Virus record (IMG/VR): IMGVR_UViG_3300035698_011757
Span: 1-64,000 of that record
DNA: 64,000 bases
Direction: 5' to 3' (one strand)
Source: a virus
The translations under genes and the position numbers were made by a program. Position 1 is the stretch's first letter. The number at the start of each line of letters is the position of its first letter. Of the stretch, positions 13,909 to 22,091 are shown in pieces. Below the pieces are notes generated by a model. The model was not told the origin of the DNA, did no database searches, and saw nothing but the letters and a program-made list of their open reading frames with translations.

Positions 13909-15112
13909 AGAAAAGTATATAGACCCGACTAAAGCCGCAATGAACGCTTTCCTAAAAAACAATAAGGAATTTCATTACAACTATGAGGACTCAATAAGAT
14001 ATAAAGTTTCATTCGGAAGTTTGCTTCTGGATGCTGAGTTAGAGGGTATAGGTCCTGGCTTTCATAGGTTCGTAGGCCCTACTGAGAGCGGAAAAACATC
14101 AGAAGCTCTCAAGATCATGAAAAACATGTTCGAGACTGTTCCTAATTCAAAAGGGTATTTCGTTAAGGCGGAAGGTCGATTGTCAGACAATATGATAGAA
14201 AGGTCTGGTATCACATTCACAACAGATCCAGAAAAATGGGACGTGGGAACATGTTTTGTTTTAGAGTCAAACGTGTTCGAGACGGCTATGGAGGCAATGA
14301 AGACCTTGATTAACATCACAGACGCTTTGGTAAAACCAGAAGATAAGATTAAATTCTGCTTTATTGTCGATTCAGTAGACGGGCTTTGCCCGAAAGGTGA
14401 TTTAGACAAGCCATTCACGGACTCAGACAAGATCGCTGGAGGAGCTGTAATTACAAGCGCGTTCGCGAAAAGATGCTCTATTGGTTTGGAAAAACGTGGA
14501 CACATGGCTTTTTTCTTAGCTCAACATCGCGCGAAGATCGAAGTAACTAGAGGTTCTCATGACAAGCAAAAGCAAGACGGAGGCACTGGAGGTAACGCTG
14601 TAAAGCATTACTCAGACTTCATTATCGAGTTTAAAACAACATACGGCAAAGACTGGATAACGGACAATGGAATTGGCGAGCAAGTGACACCAAAAAACAG
14701 AATCCAAGGAAGGATGTCAACCATCGTAATCCACAAAAGCCCAAATGAAAAAACTGGAATGACGTTAGCTTACCCAGTTAAAAGAGGGCGCACTTGCGGA
14801 AAATCAATTTGGGTGGAAAGAGAGGTTGTTGATTTCTTGCTTAATTGGGAACTTATTACAAAAAAGTCAGCTTGGTTCTCCTTTACGGAAGAAATGAATG
14901 ACCAATGGACTAAATTTCACAAGGAAATATTCAACAAAGAAGAGGCTAATAGAAAAAAAATCGAAAAGAAAGATTTTAAATCTGGGGAGTTTGAAGCTCC
15001 AGAAGAATTAAAACAAATCCAAGGAATAAAGTCTGTGTATGACTTTTTTGAAAATAACGAACCATTTACTGATCATATAGTAGAGTTCTGTAAGGATTTA
15101 ATAACTTCATAA
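13886..15112 (+). CDS. RecA/UvsX-like recombinase
   Basis: 408 residues. Walker A GPT-ESGKT at residues 64-71, Walker B FCFIVDSVDGL (about 152-162), and an L2/motif-like LAQHRAKIEVTRGSHDKQKQDGGTGGNAVKHYSD region, where RecA proteins bind single-stranded DNA and contact neighbours. The family forms filaments on ssDNA for strand exchange. It overlaps its neighbours by 23 nt and 1 nt (TAATG), placing it in one operon with DnaB and primase. Divergent from bacterial RecA, closer in style to phage UvsX types. Confidence 0.88.
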   Translation: MTKNPKDKEKYIDPTKAAMNAFLKNNKEFHYNYEDSIRYKVSFGSLLLDAELEGIGPGFHRFVGPTESGKTSEALKIMKNMFETVPNSKGYFVKAEGRLSDNMIERSGITFTTDPEKWDVGTCFVLESNVFETAMEAMKTLINITDALVKPEDKIKFCFIVDSVDGLCPKGDLDKPFTDSDKIAGGAVITSAFAKRCSIGLEKRGHMAFFLAQHRAKIEVTRGSHDKQKQDGGTGGNAVKHYSDFIIEFKTTYGKDWITDNGIGEQVTPKNRIQGRMSTIVIHKSPNEKTGMTLAYPVKRGRTCGKSIWVEREVVDFLLNWELITKKSAWFSFTEEMNDQWTKFHKEIFNKEEANRKKIEKKDFKSGEFEAPEELKQIQGIKSVYDFFENNEPFTDHIVEFCKDLITS

Positions 15113-15525
15113 TGAAATTTATTGATCTAAATGGAAATCTAAGAACGCTTAAAAAAGCGTCAGAGAATTGCGTAGACTGGGAAGGTGAATGTAGGAGCAA
15201 ATTTCAAAAGAAAGTGAAGGAATTCTTGTTTGAATACTGGAAATACGATTTAGTTCTTGAGGAAATGAAGGTCGTTGGTACAGCTTTATCTATCGACATT
15301 TACAACGCAACACAAAAGGTTGCGATAGAAGTTCAAGGGGAGCAGCATACAAAACACGTATCCTTCTTTCACGGATCTAAATCGCAAAGGGGATTATCAA
15401 AACAGTTTGAGAGAGACGAAAAAAAGCTAAAGTTCTGCAAGCTAAACGACATAACAATGATAGAGATTTACAAAATAGAAGAATGCACGATAGAATTCTT
15501 CGCAGAACATGGGATTATTTTATAA
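15112..15525 (+). CDS. Vsr-like / PD-(D/E)XK nuclease-fold protein
   Basis: 137 residues with the core SIDIYNATQKVAIEVQGEQH (Asp...Glu-x-Gln, as in Vsr-type nucleases) and the following RDEKKLKFC...MIEIYKIEE. The same core (LDFGF...AIEVQGQ) appears in the homing endonuclease at 23875, but this protein lacks NUMOD repeats and fits tightly in the operon (start overlaps upstream stop). It may be a domesticated nuclease used in replication or repair, or a former homing enzyme. Confidence 0.65.
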   Translation: MKFIDLNGNLRTLKKASENCVDWEGECRSKFQKKVKEFLFEYWKYDLVLEEMKVVGTALSIDIYNATQKVAIEVQGEQHTKHVSFFHGSKSQRGLSKQFERDEKKLKFCKLNDITMIEIYKIEECTIEFFAEHGIIL

Positions 15526-15526
15526 A

Positions 15527-15799
15527 ATGAAAAAAAATGAAGAAGATTATGTAATATCAGAAAAAACACTAAATAAGATTTTTGACTTGACAGGAGACGG
15601 AAAAAACTATAAAGGTTTCATTCTGTTTCACACCTCATCACAGGGAAATGTAGTCATATCACAAAAAGTGGAAAATGAGGTAGTTCATCTGGGGTTACAA
15701 AAAGCAATAGACGACTATGTAAAGAAAGACCCTTTCGAGGATGAAGTTGAAACTATAATAGTTGAAGAATACGAAGACGACGAAGAAGATAGAAATTAA
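15527..15799 (+). CDS. Hypothetical acidic protein, 90 residues
   Basis: Start ATG 15527 is chosen since it is the first after the upstream stop. The protein has a compact N-terminal part (YKGFILFHTSSQGNVVISQK) and a strongly acidic tail (VEEYEDDEEDRN). Located just before dnaB; acidic tails are common in proteins that contact ssDNA-binding proteins or helicases, but function is not known. Confidence 0.6.
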   Translation: MKKNEEDYVISEKTLNKIFDLTGDGKNYKGFILFHTSSQGNVVISQKVENEVVHLGLQKAIDDYVKKDPFEDEVETIIVEEYEDDEEDRN

Positions 15800-15804
15800 T
15801 TAAC

Positions 15805-18336
15805 ATGTTGTATAACTACGATATTGAAAAACAAGTCCTAGCAGGACTACTAAGATACCCAGACGACGTATTTGAAAAAATACAAGATTACGTTAAGCCA
15901 GAGCATTTTTATGAAGAAAGTAGTGTTAATAAAACTCTATTCTTTATTATCACGGCTAGACTAGAAAAGCAGGAGAGTTTAGATCCATTCATCATTACGC
16001 AAAAAGTAACTGAGTCTGGCATTACGTTCGAAGAGCATTTGGACGTTTATGACTATCTAAAAAACTTAAATTTCAGAAAAGTTTCCGTCGAGGCGGCGGT
16101 AGACTCAGCCAAGGAGTTGATTTCGCTCTATTTCAAGAGGAGAATGTGCAAAACTGCGGACGATCTAAAAAGAACAATCAAGCAAAAGAGTTTTAGTTCA
16201 TTCCAATCCATGATTGATGAGTGTGACCAAATTTATAACGACAGCGTCAACGTATTTGATGGTGGAGATAGGGATGAAGTTGCAAACATCTACGATGATC
16301 TTGAAGACGTTATTGAAGGTTTGGGTGAAGAAGGGTTAAATGATCCAGTAGGACCTCATAAAAAGCTCTATAGCATCTATGGTAGTCAAGTTAAGGCTGG
16401 CAACATCACAATCATCTCAGCGCGCGCGGGGTGTGGAAAAATGATGCCTCATTACAGTAAAATCAAAACAAGGATAGGATGGACTAATCATGGGGATATT
16501 AAAATTGGTGATGAAGTGTCCTGTCCAGATGGCACGTTTTCTTTGGTTGATGGCGTGTTTAAAAAGGGAGTTCAAGATGTTTACAGAATTACATTTACAG
16601 ATGGAAGAGTAGCGGACTGTGGCTTGGATCACTTATGGAAGGTAAGATCCAGAAATCCTCATAAGAAAAAAACCTCTTACGAAGTGAAAGACACGACTCA
16701 AATGATTGAAGAATTAAAAACCCTCAGTCTATATGTCCCCTTAACGGAAGCTCAAAATAATAAGGATAAATCCGTAAGCGTAGACCCTTATGTTTTAGGA
16801 ATCCTACTTGGTTATGGGTGCTTGAAAAAATCAAATTACTTAAAGATAACTACGAACGATGATGAAATTTACAATAAAATCAGCAATACTTATTCCTGCG
16901 GAAAGAAAGTTTTAGACAAAAGAACGAAAAATACATACTCATTCTCTATTTTAGACAAGAATGTAAAAAAAGCTATCGAAGAATTGGGTCTTTTAAACAC
17001 GTCAAGCTCTACTAAGTTTATTCCAAGCGAATATAAGGAAGGTCTATCGAAAAGTCAAAAACTAAACTTAATTAAAGGTTTAATGGATTCATATGGACAC
17101 GTATCACTTAGCTTGGAATATTCAACATTTAGCAAAAAACTATCTGATGATTTCAGAGAGTTAGTGTGGAGTATTGGAGCTGTATGCAAACAAAGAATAA
17201 AAGAAACATCGTATAAAACAAAAGAAGGCGAAAAAGTAAAATGCGAACAAACTTATATTCACGCAATTAGATATTCATCCCCAAAAGACTTGTTCTCCTT
17301 GATTAGAAAAAAGAACAAATGTCCAGAAAATTATCAATATTCAGACTTGGATTTGAAGATTGAAAAAATCGAATTCCTATCAAGAGAAGAGTGTTCTTGC
17401 ATATCCATCAATCATGAGGATCACTTGTATTTATGCGATGATTATGTAGTAACACACAACACAACATACGCCTTAGATTACTCAACAGCGATAACTGATG
17501 AGACTGCATGCCCAGTGATTCACTTCGATAATGGAGAGATGAGCAAGAAGGAACTTCAAATTCGCCAAATGGCGGCTTTGAGCGGAGTTTCTACATTTAA
17601 TATTGAGAGTGGCAGGTGGAGAAATTGTGAGATATTAACCAAGAAAATTAGAGATGTTTACAAAAAAATTAAGAATTTTAAGTTCTTCTACATAAATGTT
17701 GGTGGTAAATCCTCAACAGAAATGATGAGTATATTTAAGAGAACTTATTATTCAAAAGTTGGACGCGGAAATTATTGTGTGTTCTCTTTTGATTATATTA
17801 AAACATCGTCTGAGAAGCTAGGTAATAAACAAGAACACCAAATCGTAGGAGATATGCTTGATGGATTCAAAACTTTAATCCAAAGAACAATCCAAGACGA
17901 AGAAAAAGAGCCTTGCGTGGCAATGATAACTTCAGTTCAAAGTAATAGATCTGGAATCGTTGGGAGCCAAAGGGGTTCTCATGAGATTATGGATGACGAG
18001 GGAAGTATTTCTTTGTCAGATAGAATTATTCAAATTGCCTCGCACGTCTATATCCTAAGAAAGAAGACGATAGAAGAAATGGCGCGAGACACTGAGAAGT
18101 TTGGGACTCATTACCTCATTAACCTAAAAGCTCGTCACATGGGCGAAGATAAAGAGCTGGATTACATCACAGTTAAGGTTGAAGGAGCCAGACATAGAAA
18201 TAAAATCTGCCTTGAACTTAAAAACTTTGTTGTAGTGGAGAAGGGCGATTTAAACGATGTCGCAGAACACCTAGAAACAATGAATGATGTCATCGAAAAC
18301 GAAAGAACCACAGACCCTTCAATCGCAGGATTATAA
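15805..18336 (+). CDS. dnaB: Replicative DNA helicase DnaB with class 3 intein
   Basis: Extein residues 1-150 match the DnaB N-terminal domain (DIEKQVLAGLL, HFYEESSVNKTLF); the RecA-like ATPase starts near 195 with Walker A ARAGCGK, interrupted by an intein, then resumes with TTYALDYSTAI, FDNGEMSKKELQIRQMAAL (motif 1a/2), FSFDYIKTSS (Walker B), SVQSNRSG and SDRIIQIASHVYIL (motifs 3/4). The spliced product would have about 503 residues, normal for DnaB. It unwinds the replication fork. It overlaps the primase gene by 53 nt. Confidence 0.92.
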   Translation: MLYNYDIEKQVLAGLLRYPDDVFEKIQDYVKPEHFYEESSVNKTLFFIITARLEKQESLDPFIITQKVTESGITFEEHLDVYDYLKNLNFRKVSVEAAVDSAKELISLYFKRRMCKTADDLKRTIKQKSFSSFQSMIDECDQIYNDSVNVFDGGDRDEVANIYDDLEDVIEGLGEEGLNDPVGPHKKLYSIYGSQVKAGNITIISARAGCGKMMPHYSKIKTRIGWTNHGDIKIGDEVSCPDGTFSLVDGVFKKGVQDVYRITFTDGRVADCGLDHLWKVRSRNPHKKKTSYEVKDTTQMIEELKTLSLYVPLTEAQNNKDKSVSVDPYVLGILLGYGCLKKSNYLKITTNDDEIYNKISNTYSCGKKVLDKRTKNTYSFSILDKNVKKAIEELGLLNTSSSTKFIPSEYKEGLSKSQKLNLIKGLMDSYGHVSLSLEYSTFSKKLSDDFRELVWSIGAVCKQRIKETSYKTKEGEKVKCEQTYIHAIRYSSPKDLFSLIRKKNKCPENYQYSDLDLKIEKIEFLSREECSCISINHEDHLYLCDDYVVTHNTTYALDYSTAITDETACPVIHFDNGEMSKKELQIRQMAALSGVSTFNIESGRWRNCEILTKKIRDVYKKIKNFKFFYINVGGKSSTEMMSIFKRTYYSKVGRGNYCVFSFDYIKTSSEKLGNKQEHQIVGDMLDGFKTLIQRTIQDEEKEPCVAMITSVQSNRSGIVGSQRGSHEIMDDEGSISLSDRIIQIASHVYILRKKTIEEMARDTEKFGTHYLINLKARHMGEDKELDYITVKVEGARHRNKICLELKNFVVVEKGDLNDVAEHLETMNDVIENERTTDPSIAGL
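16441..17460 (+). other. Class 3 intein in the DnaB P-loop
   Basis: 340 residues placed between GCGK and T of Walker A. It begins with Met, not Cys/Ser/Thr. It has DHLW in block B, a Cys in block F (ECSCISINHEDHLYL) and ends THN before Thr. Trp-Cys-Thr is the hallmark of class 3 inteins, which start splicing with the block F Cys. The LAGLIDADG motifs (LLGYGCL, MDSYGHV) have lost their Asp, so homing activity is likely gone. Confidence 0.85.
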
Positions 18337-19432
18337 GTCAATATTACAGGAGTTAGGGTATAGGTTAGAGGATAACGGAGCTACTTGGAGAACCAAAGCT
18401 CTTTATAGAAAAGGCGAGAACAAAAGCGCATTACTCATCTATAAGGATACTGGTGTGTGGGTAGATTTCGGATCTGGTGATGATAACTACCAAGGATTCA
18501 TAAAGCTAGTAGAGTTTACAACTGGGAAAAAAAGCGACGTATATTCAAAAGTAAAAAGAAAAATCTTCAATAACGAAGACGCTCTTGATGATTTGGACTT
18601 CGAAGACCAAGAACCCTTAAAAAAGAATTTATTACAAATGAAAAAAACATATAACCCGTCATGCCTAAAAGCATTGTTGCCCCATTACAAGTTTTATGTG
18701 AGCAAAGGGTATAAACAATCAACATTAAAGTCCTTATTCGGCGGCTTGGCAATGTCAAGCGATATGAGAAACAGGTTTGTTTTCCCAATATTCAACGAAG
18801 AGGGATCTATAGATGGATTCAATGGAAGGCTAATTATAGAATCAGACAAATACCCAAAATGGAAACTCAAAGGAGCAAAGTCTGGGTTTATTTATCCTGC
18901 GTTCGTTCCAGATGAGAATATGGAGCTTCCGTTTTTAAAAGCAATAGAAGATTCAAGCGAGGTTTTTTTGGTGGAGTCTATTGGGGATAGCGTAAGAATG
19001 ATCGATTTTGATTATAAAAATAATCTAGTGGCGTTCGGTGCGTCTGTGTCTGACAAAATGCTTTCGTTTCTAAGTAGGTTTTGCAATTTAAAAATAAACA
19101 TATGTATGAACAACGATACAGAGAAGGATGTAAATACTGGACTAATTAGCTGTATTAAAATTTACCTAACATTGGTTATGTTTTACGATATGGACGCCAT
19201 AAGAATTTGCGTGCCAGTAAGAAATGACTTTGGAGACATGGAAAACAAATCCTGCTTTGACGAATGGGAAGCTAAGAGAAAAATCATCTGGTCTGCGGAC
19301 TCAACATTAGTGGCTAAAAAAGTATTAAAGATGGCAGAATCAATGATATGCAAGCCGACAAAAACAGGAGGTATCCCAAAAAAATATGCAACAAACATCA
19401 AAAAACTAAAGAAAAAAATAAATGAGCAATAA
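18284..19432 (+). CDS. TOPRIM-type DNA primase
   Basis: 382 residues. An N-terminal region (ALLIYKDTGVWVDFGSGDDNYQGF) resembles the core domain preceding TOPRIM in phage primases; FVFPIFNEEGSIDGFNGR (about 166-183) is typical of DnaG; the TOPRIM Glu is in VFLVESIGDSVRM (about 228) and the acidic pair region is ICMNNDTEKD. There is no obvious zinc finger at the start. It would make RNA primers with DnaB. The start at 18284 overlaps dnaB by 53 nt; a later start is possible. Confidence 0.8.
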   Translation: MMSSKTKEPQTLQSQDYKSILQELGYRLEDNGATWRTKALYRKGENKSALLIYKDTGVWVDFGSGDDNYQGFIKLVEFTTGKKSDVYSKVKRKIFNNEDALDDLDFEDQEPLKKNLLQMKKTYNPSCLKALLPHYKFYVSKGYKQSTLKSLFGGLAMSSDMRNRFVFPIFNEEGSIDGFNGRLIIESDKYPKWKLKGAKSGFIYPAFVPDENMELPFLKAIEDSSEVFLVESIGDSVRMIDFDYKNNLVAFGASVSDKMLSFLSRFCNLKINICMNNDTEKDVNTGLISCIKIYLTLVMFYDMDAIRICVPVRNDFGDMENKSCFDEWEAKRKIIWSADSTLVAKKVLKMAESMICKPTKTGGIPKKYATNIKKLKKKINEQ

Positions 19433-20585
19433 AGAAGAGATGACGCCACTATCAGCGTCAAGAATTAAAGTCGCGCAATCATGTTCTTGGTTATACTGGG
19501 GAAAATATAAACTAAAACTACCAGAAAAGGGAAATTCTGGATCTGGTCAAGGTTGGATTTGTCACTTAGTATTTGAATGTTTGGGAAACCCAAGGCACGA
19601 ACATCACAAAAAAGAAATCGAAAGGACTGGCGATGTTAGAAGCGTTCCCGCCGTTCACAGAATGATGAGAAAGCACTCTGGATACTTAAATGTAAACGAA
19701 GACGAAAACTTCGACATTATGAACACTATGATCTTGAACGGGTTGCAGTATGACTTCTTTGGTGAAATGAGAAAGGTGGATGGATCAAGACCAGACCATT
19801 CCATTTCTGAACAAAGCTTTGAGATAATCAAGGACGAAGGTTTTTACAAGAGGTATAGGGTGAGAGGTTCTATCGACAAACTCTTTATGTATGAGAAAGA
19901 AAAGCTCGCTATCATTCGAGACTTCAAATCAAGCAAGAACACATTCGAAGGAAAAGATAAAACCGAAAACCTACAGGATCTTATTTATGCCCTAGCTGTA
20001 AAATATTTGTTTCCAGAATACGAAAGGATTCGCTCGGAGTTTATTTTCTTAAAGTTTCCATTGATCGAGGGGTTGTCTCAAAACAACGAAGATATTAAAA
20101 AGATTCAAGTGACAAATTACGCCGAAACATCAGAAGGTGAATTTGTAGAAGAGTATGATACGAAGCGCGGCGAACCACCAAGTGGAGCGATCTACATGGA
20201 GCATAGAAACCAAGCTCAAATGGACGGTCTTGAAGCTTATCTTTCAGAAATTCAAAGATATATCGACACTTTTGACGAAAAGAAGGCTAGAAGCAACTTT
20301 GCGAAAAAAAAAGGAATGCCTAAAGATAAATCGTTTTCTGGAAAACTTTTATGCGCTCCATATTGTAGTAAAAAAGGTCAAATAAAAAAAGACGGAACTG
20401 TGATGTGGCACTGCCCTTTAAGATTTCCTTTCGATTACTTTAAAATCGTAAACGAAGACGATGTAACCATAAAAACATTCTTCTTTGAAGATGTGGAAGA
20501 TTTCGAAAAATATTTCGCTAAATTGGATCAAAAAAAACACTCCTTCACTATCGAAAGTTACGAAGGTTGCCCAGTTTGGAAATAA
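19422..20585 (+). CDS. RecB/Cas4-like PD-(D/E)XK exonuclease
   Basis: 387 residues. The nuclease core includes RGSIDKLF, AIIRDFKSSKN (catalytic DxK) and QDLIYALAVKYLF (Gln-x3-Tyr motif). One Cys near residue 18 (VAQSCSWLYWGKY) and three near the end (CAPYC...CPLRFPF) look like the four iron-sulfur ligands of AddB/Cas4-type nucleases. Likely a 5'-3' or end-processing exonuclease in recombination. It overlaps the primase by 11 nt. Confidence 0.8.
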   Translation: MSNKEEMTPLSASRIKVAQSCSWLYWGKYKLKLPEKGNSGSGQGWICHLVFECLGNPRHEHHKKEIERTGDVRSVPAVHRMMRKHSGYLNVNEDENFDIMNTMILNGLQYDFFGEMRKVDGSRPDHSISEQSFEIIKDEGFYKRYRVRGSIDKLFMYEKEKLAIIRDFKSSKNTFEGKDKTENLQDLIYALAVKYLFPEYERIRSEFIFLKFPLIEGLSQNNEDIKKIQVTNYAETSEGEFVEEYDTKRGEPPSGAIYMEHRNQAQMDGLEAYLSEIQRYIDTFDEKKARSNFAKKKGMPKDKSFSGKLLCAPYCSKKGQIKKDGTVMWHCPLRFPFDYFKIVNEDDVTIKTFFFEDVEDFEKYFAKLDQKKHSFTIESYEGCPVWK

Positions 20586-20589
20586 TATG

Positions 20590-20618
20590 TTGACAAGAGA
20601 TGGGTTTTATGCTATCTT
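20590..20618 (+). promoter_or_regulatory. Promoter for the replicase genes
   Basis: TTGACA (20590-20595), 17-nt spacer, TATCTT (20613-20618); ATG of the PHP gene is at 20625, at the expected transcription start. Confidence 0.6.
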
Positions 20619-20624
20619 ATTGTC

Positions 20625-21419
20625 ATGGTAATTCCAATCTTTAAAACAGACTGCTCGTTTGGTAAGAGCGTCTTAACAGACGCTCACCCAAACAAAGTAA
20701 AAGAAGGCGGCGCGAATAGCGTATTTAAAATTGCAAAGGATAACGGTATGGAGCAATTATGCATCATCGAAGATTCTTTCGTTAGTTTTTTTAGCGCTCA
20801 CAGAACAGCAAAAGACCTAGGCATTACCCTTGCTTATGGCATCTACTTTAAAATTGATGACCCTCAGAATGAAAAGCATTGGAGCAAGGTCGCTGTTGTA
20901 GCTAAAAACGATGCTGGACTAGAGCATCTTCGAAACCTATATTCTAAAATTCACACCAAAACCAGTGAAGACCCAAAGAAAAAAGGTCAACAAAAACCTA
21001 ATCCAAAAATGACAAATGAAGAATTGCTAGCTTTTGGAAAAGAAGCTGGTAAAGATGTTCATATTTGCATTCCGTTTTATGATTCATTCATTCATTGGAA
21101 TATCGAAAACTTCACAGCTCTCACTATGGACTTTGGGGATCTAGATATTACATTTTTTCTAGATGACAAGGGACACTCTTTCGATGACTTAATCAGATCC
21201 AAGGTTCTTGAATATTGTAAAAACAATAAAATAAAAACTCAAGAAACTCACACAATTTACTACGAAAACGATAGTGACGTTACAAGCCTACAGGTCTACA
21301 AAATGATCTGTAGTAGAAGCTATTCTGGCAAAAAAGCTAGTTTGGGAAACCCAAACCTTGAGCATTTCTGCTCAAACCAGTTTAGTTTCGAATCATACAA
21401 AAAAAAGATCAATGGATAG
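20625..21419 (+). CDS. Separate PHP domain of DNA polymerase III alpha
   Basis: 264 residues resembling only the N-terminal PHP domain of DnaE/PolC: SVFKIAKDNGMEQLCIIEDSF, AHRTAKDLGITLAYGIYF, KVAVVAKNDAGLEHLRNLYS and, near the end, SLQVYKMICSRSYSGKKA. In bacterial replicases this is fused to the polymerase; here it is a separate gene followed by exonuclease and polymerase genes. Metal-binding His residues of active PHP domains are mostly missing, so it probably plays a structural role. Confidence 0.7.
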   Translation: MVIPIFKTDCSFGKSVLTDAHPNKVKEGGANSVFKIAKDNGMEQLCIIEDSFVSFFSAHRTAKDLGITLAYGIYFKIDDPQNEKHWSKVAVVAKNDAGLEHLRNLYSKIHTKTSEDPKKKGQQKPNPKMTNEELLAFGKEAGKDVHICIPFYDSFIHWNIENFTALTMDFGDLDITFFLDDKGHSFDDLIRSKVLEYCKNNKIKTQETHTIYYENDSDVTSLQVYKMICSRSYSGKKASLGNPNLEHFCSNQFSFESYKKKING

Positions 21420-22071
21420 GCAATTATTACGACACAAATACGGACAAATTTATATGGTGTTCGATACCGAGACAGAAGGACTTAATTTGATTAACTCGCG
21501 ACCTTGGCAATGTGCTTGGGCGTTAATTAAAGTTAATGTTGACGGGATCGAGATCATAAAAGATAATGACAGGCTAATTGCTTGGGACAAATTAAACATA
21601 CCGACGTTTGTAAAAAAACTAACTGGTTTTAATCAAGTTAAATATAACAAGCTAAAAGAGCCTCCAGAGGACGTTTTTAAAGACTTCTGGGCTGATTTGA
21701 CGAATCCAGACCACATTATCGTGGGACAGAACCTTTTAGGTTTTGATATTTACATGGTCAACGTTTGGCGTCGAATGATAGGTCTGCCTTCAGATTTTTC
21801 ATACTGCAAAAATATCTTAGACACAAGAGCTTTAGCTATTGCTCATAAAACTGATGTAAAGTACAGAGAAATGTCTAAAGAAGATAGACTGTCTTGGCAA
21901 TTTAAATTAATTAAAGGGTCAAGATTCAACAGAAAGTTAAAAGTTTCCCAAATTCAACTACTAAAGGACTTCGAAATCGACTTTGTAGAGGCAATGCTAC
22001 ACGACGCCAAGTATGATAACTTGAAGTGTGCGGAGATTTTCGCCAAACTACTATACTGTTTGGAAATTTAA
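21412..22071 (+). CDS. DnaQ-like 3'-5' proofreading exonuclease
   Basis: 219 residues from ATG 21412, which overlaps the PHP gene by 8 nt. DEDDh motifs are visible: VFDTETEGL (Exo I, about 17), VGQNLLGFDIYM (Exo II), and HDAKYDNLK (Exo III). It would proofread for the polymerase encoded directly downstream. The order PHP-exonuclease-polymerase is like the domain order in PolC, but as separate proteins. Confidence 0.85.
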   Translation: MDRQLLRHKYGQIYMVFDTETEGLNLINSRPWQCAWALIKVNVDGIEIIKDNDRLIAWDKLNIPTFVKKLTGFNQVKYNKLKEPPEDVFKDFWADLTNPDHIIVGQNLLGFDIYMVNVWRRMIGLPSDFSYCKNILDTRALAIAHKTDVKYREMSKEDRLSWQFKLIKGSRFNRKLKVSQIQLLKDFEIDFVEAMLHDAKYDNLKCAEIFAKLLYCLEI

Positions 22072-22091
22072 AAACAAAAATACAATAAAAT

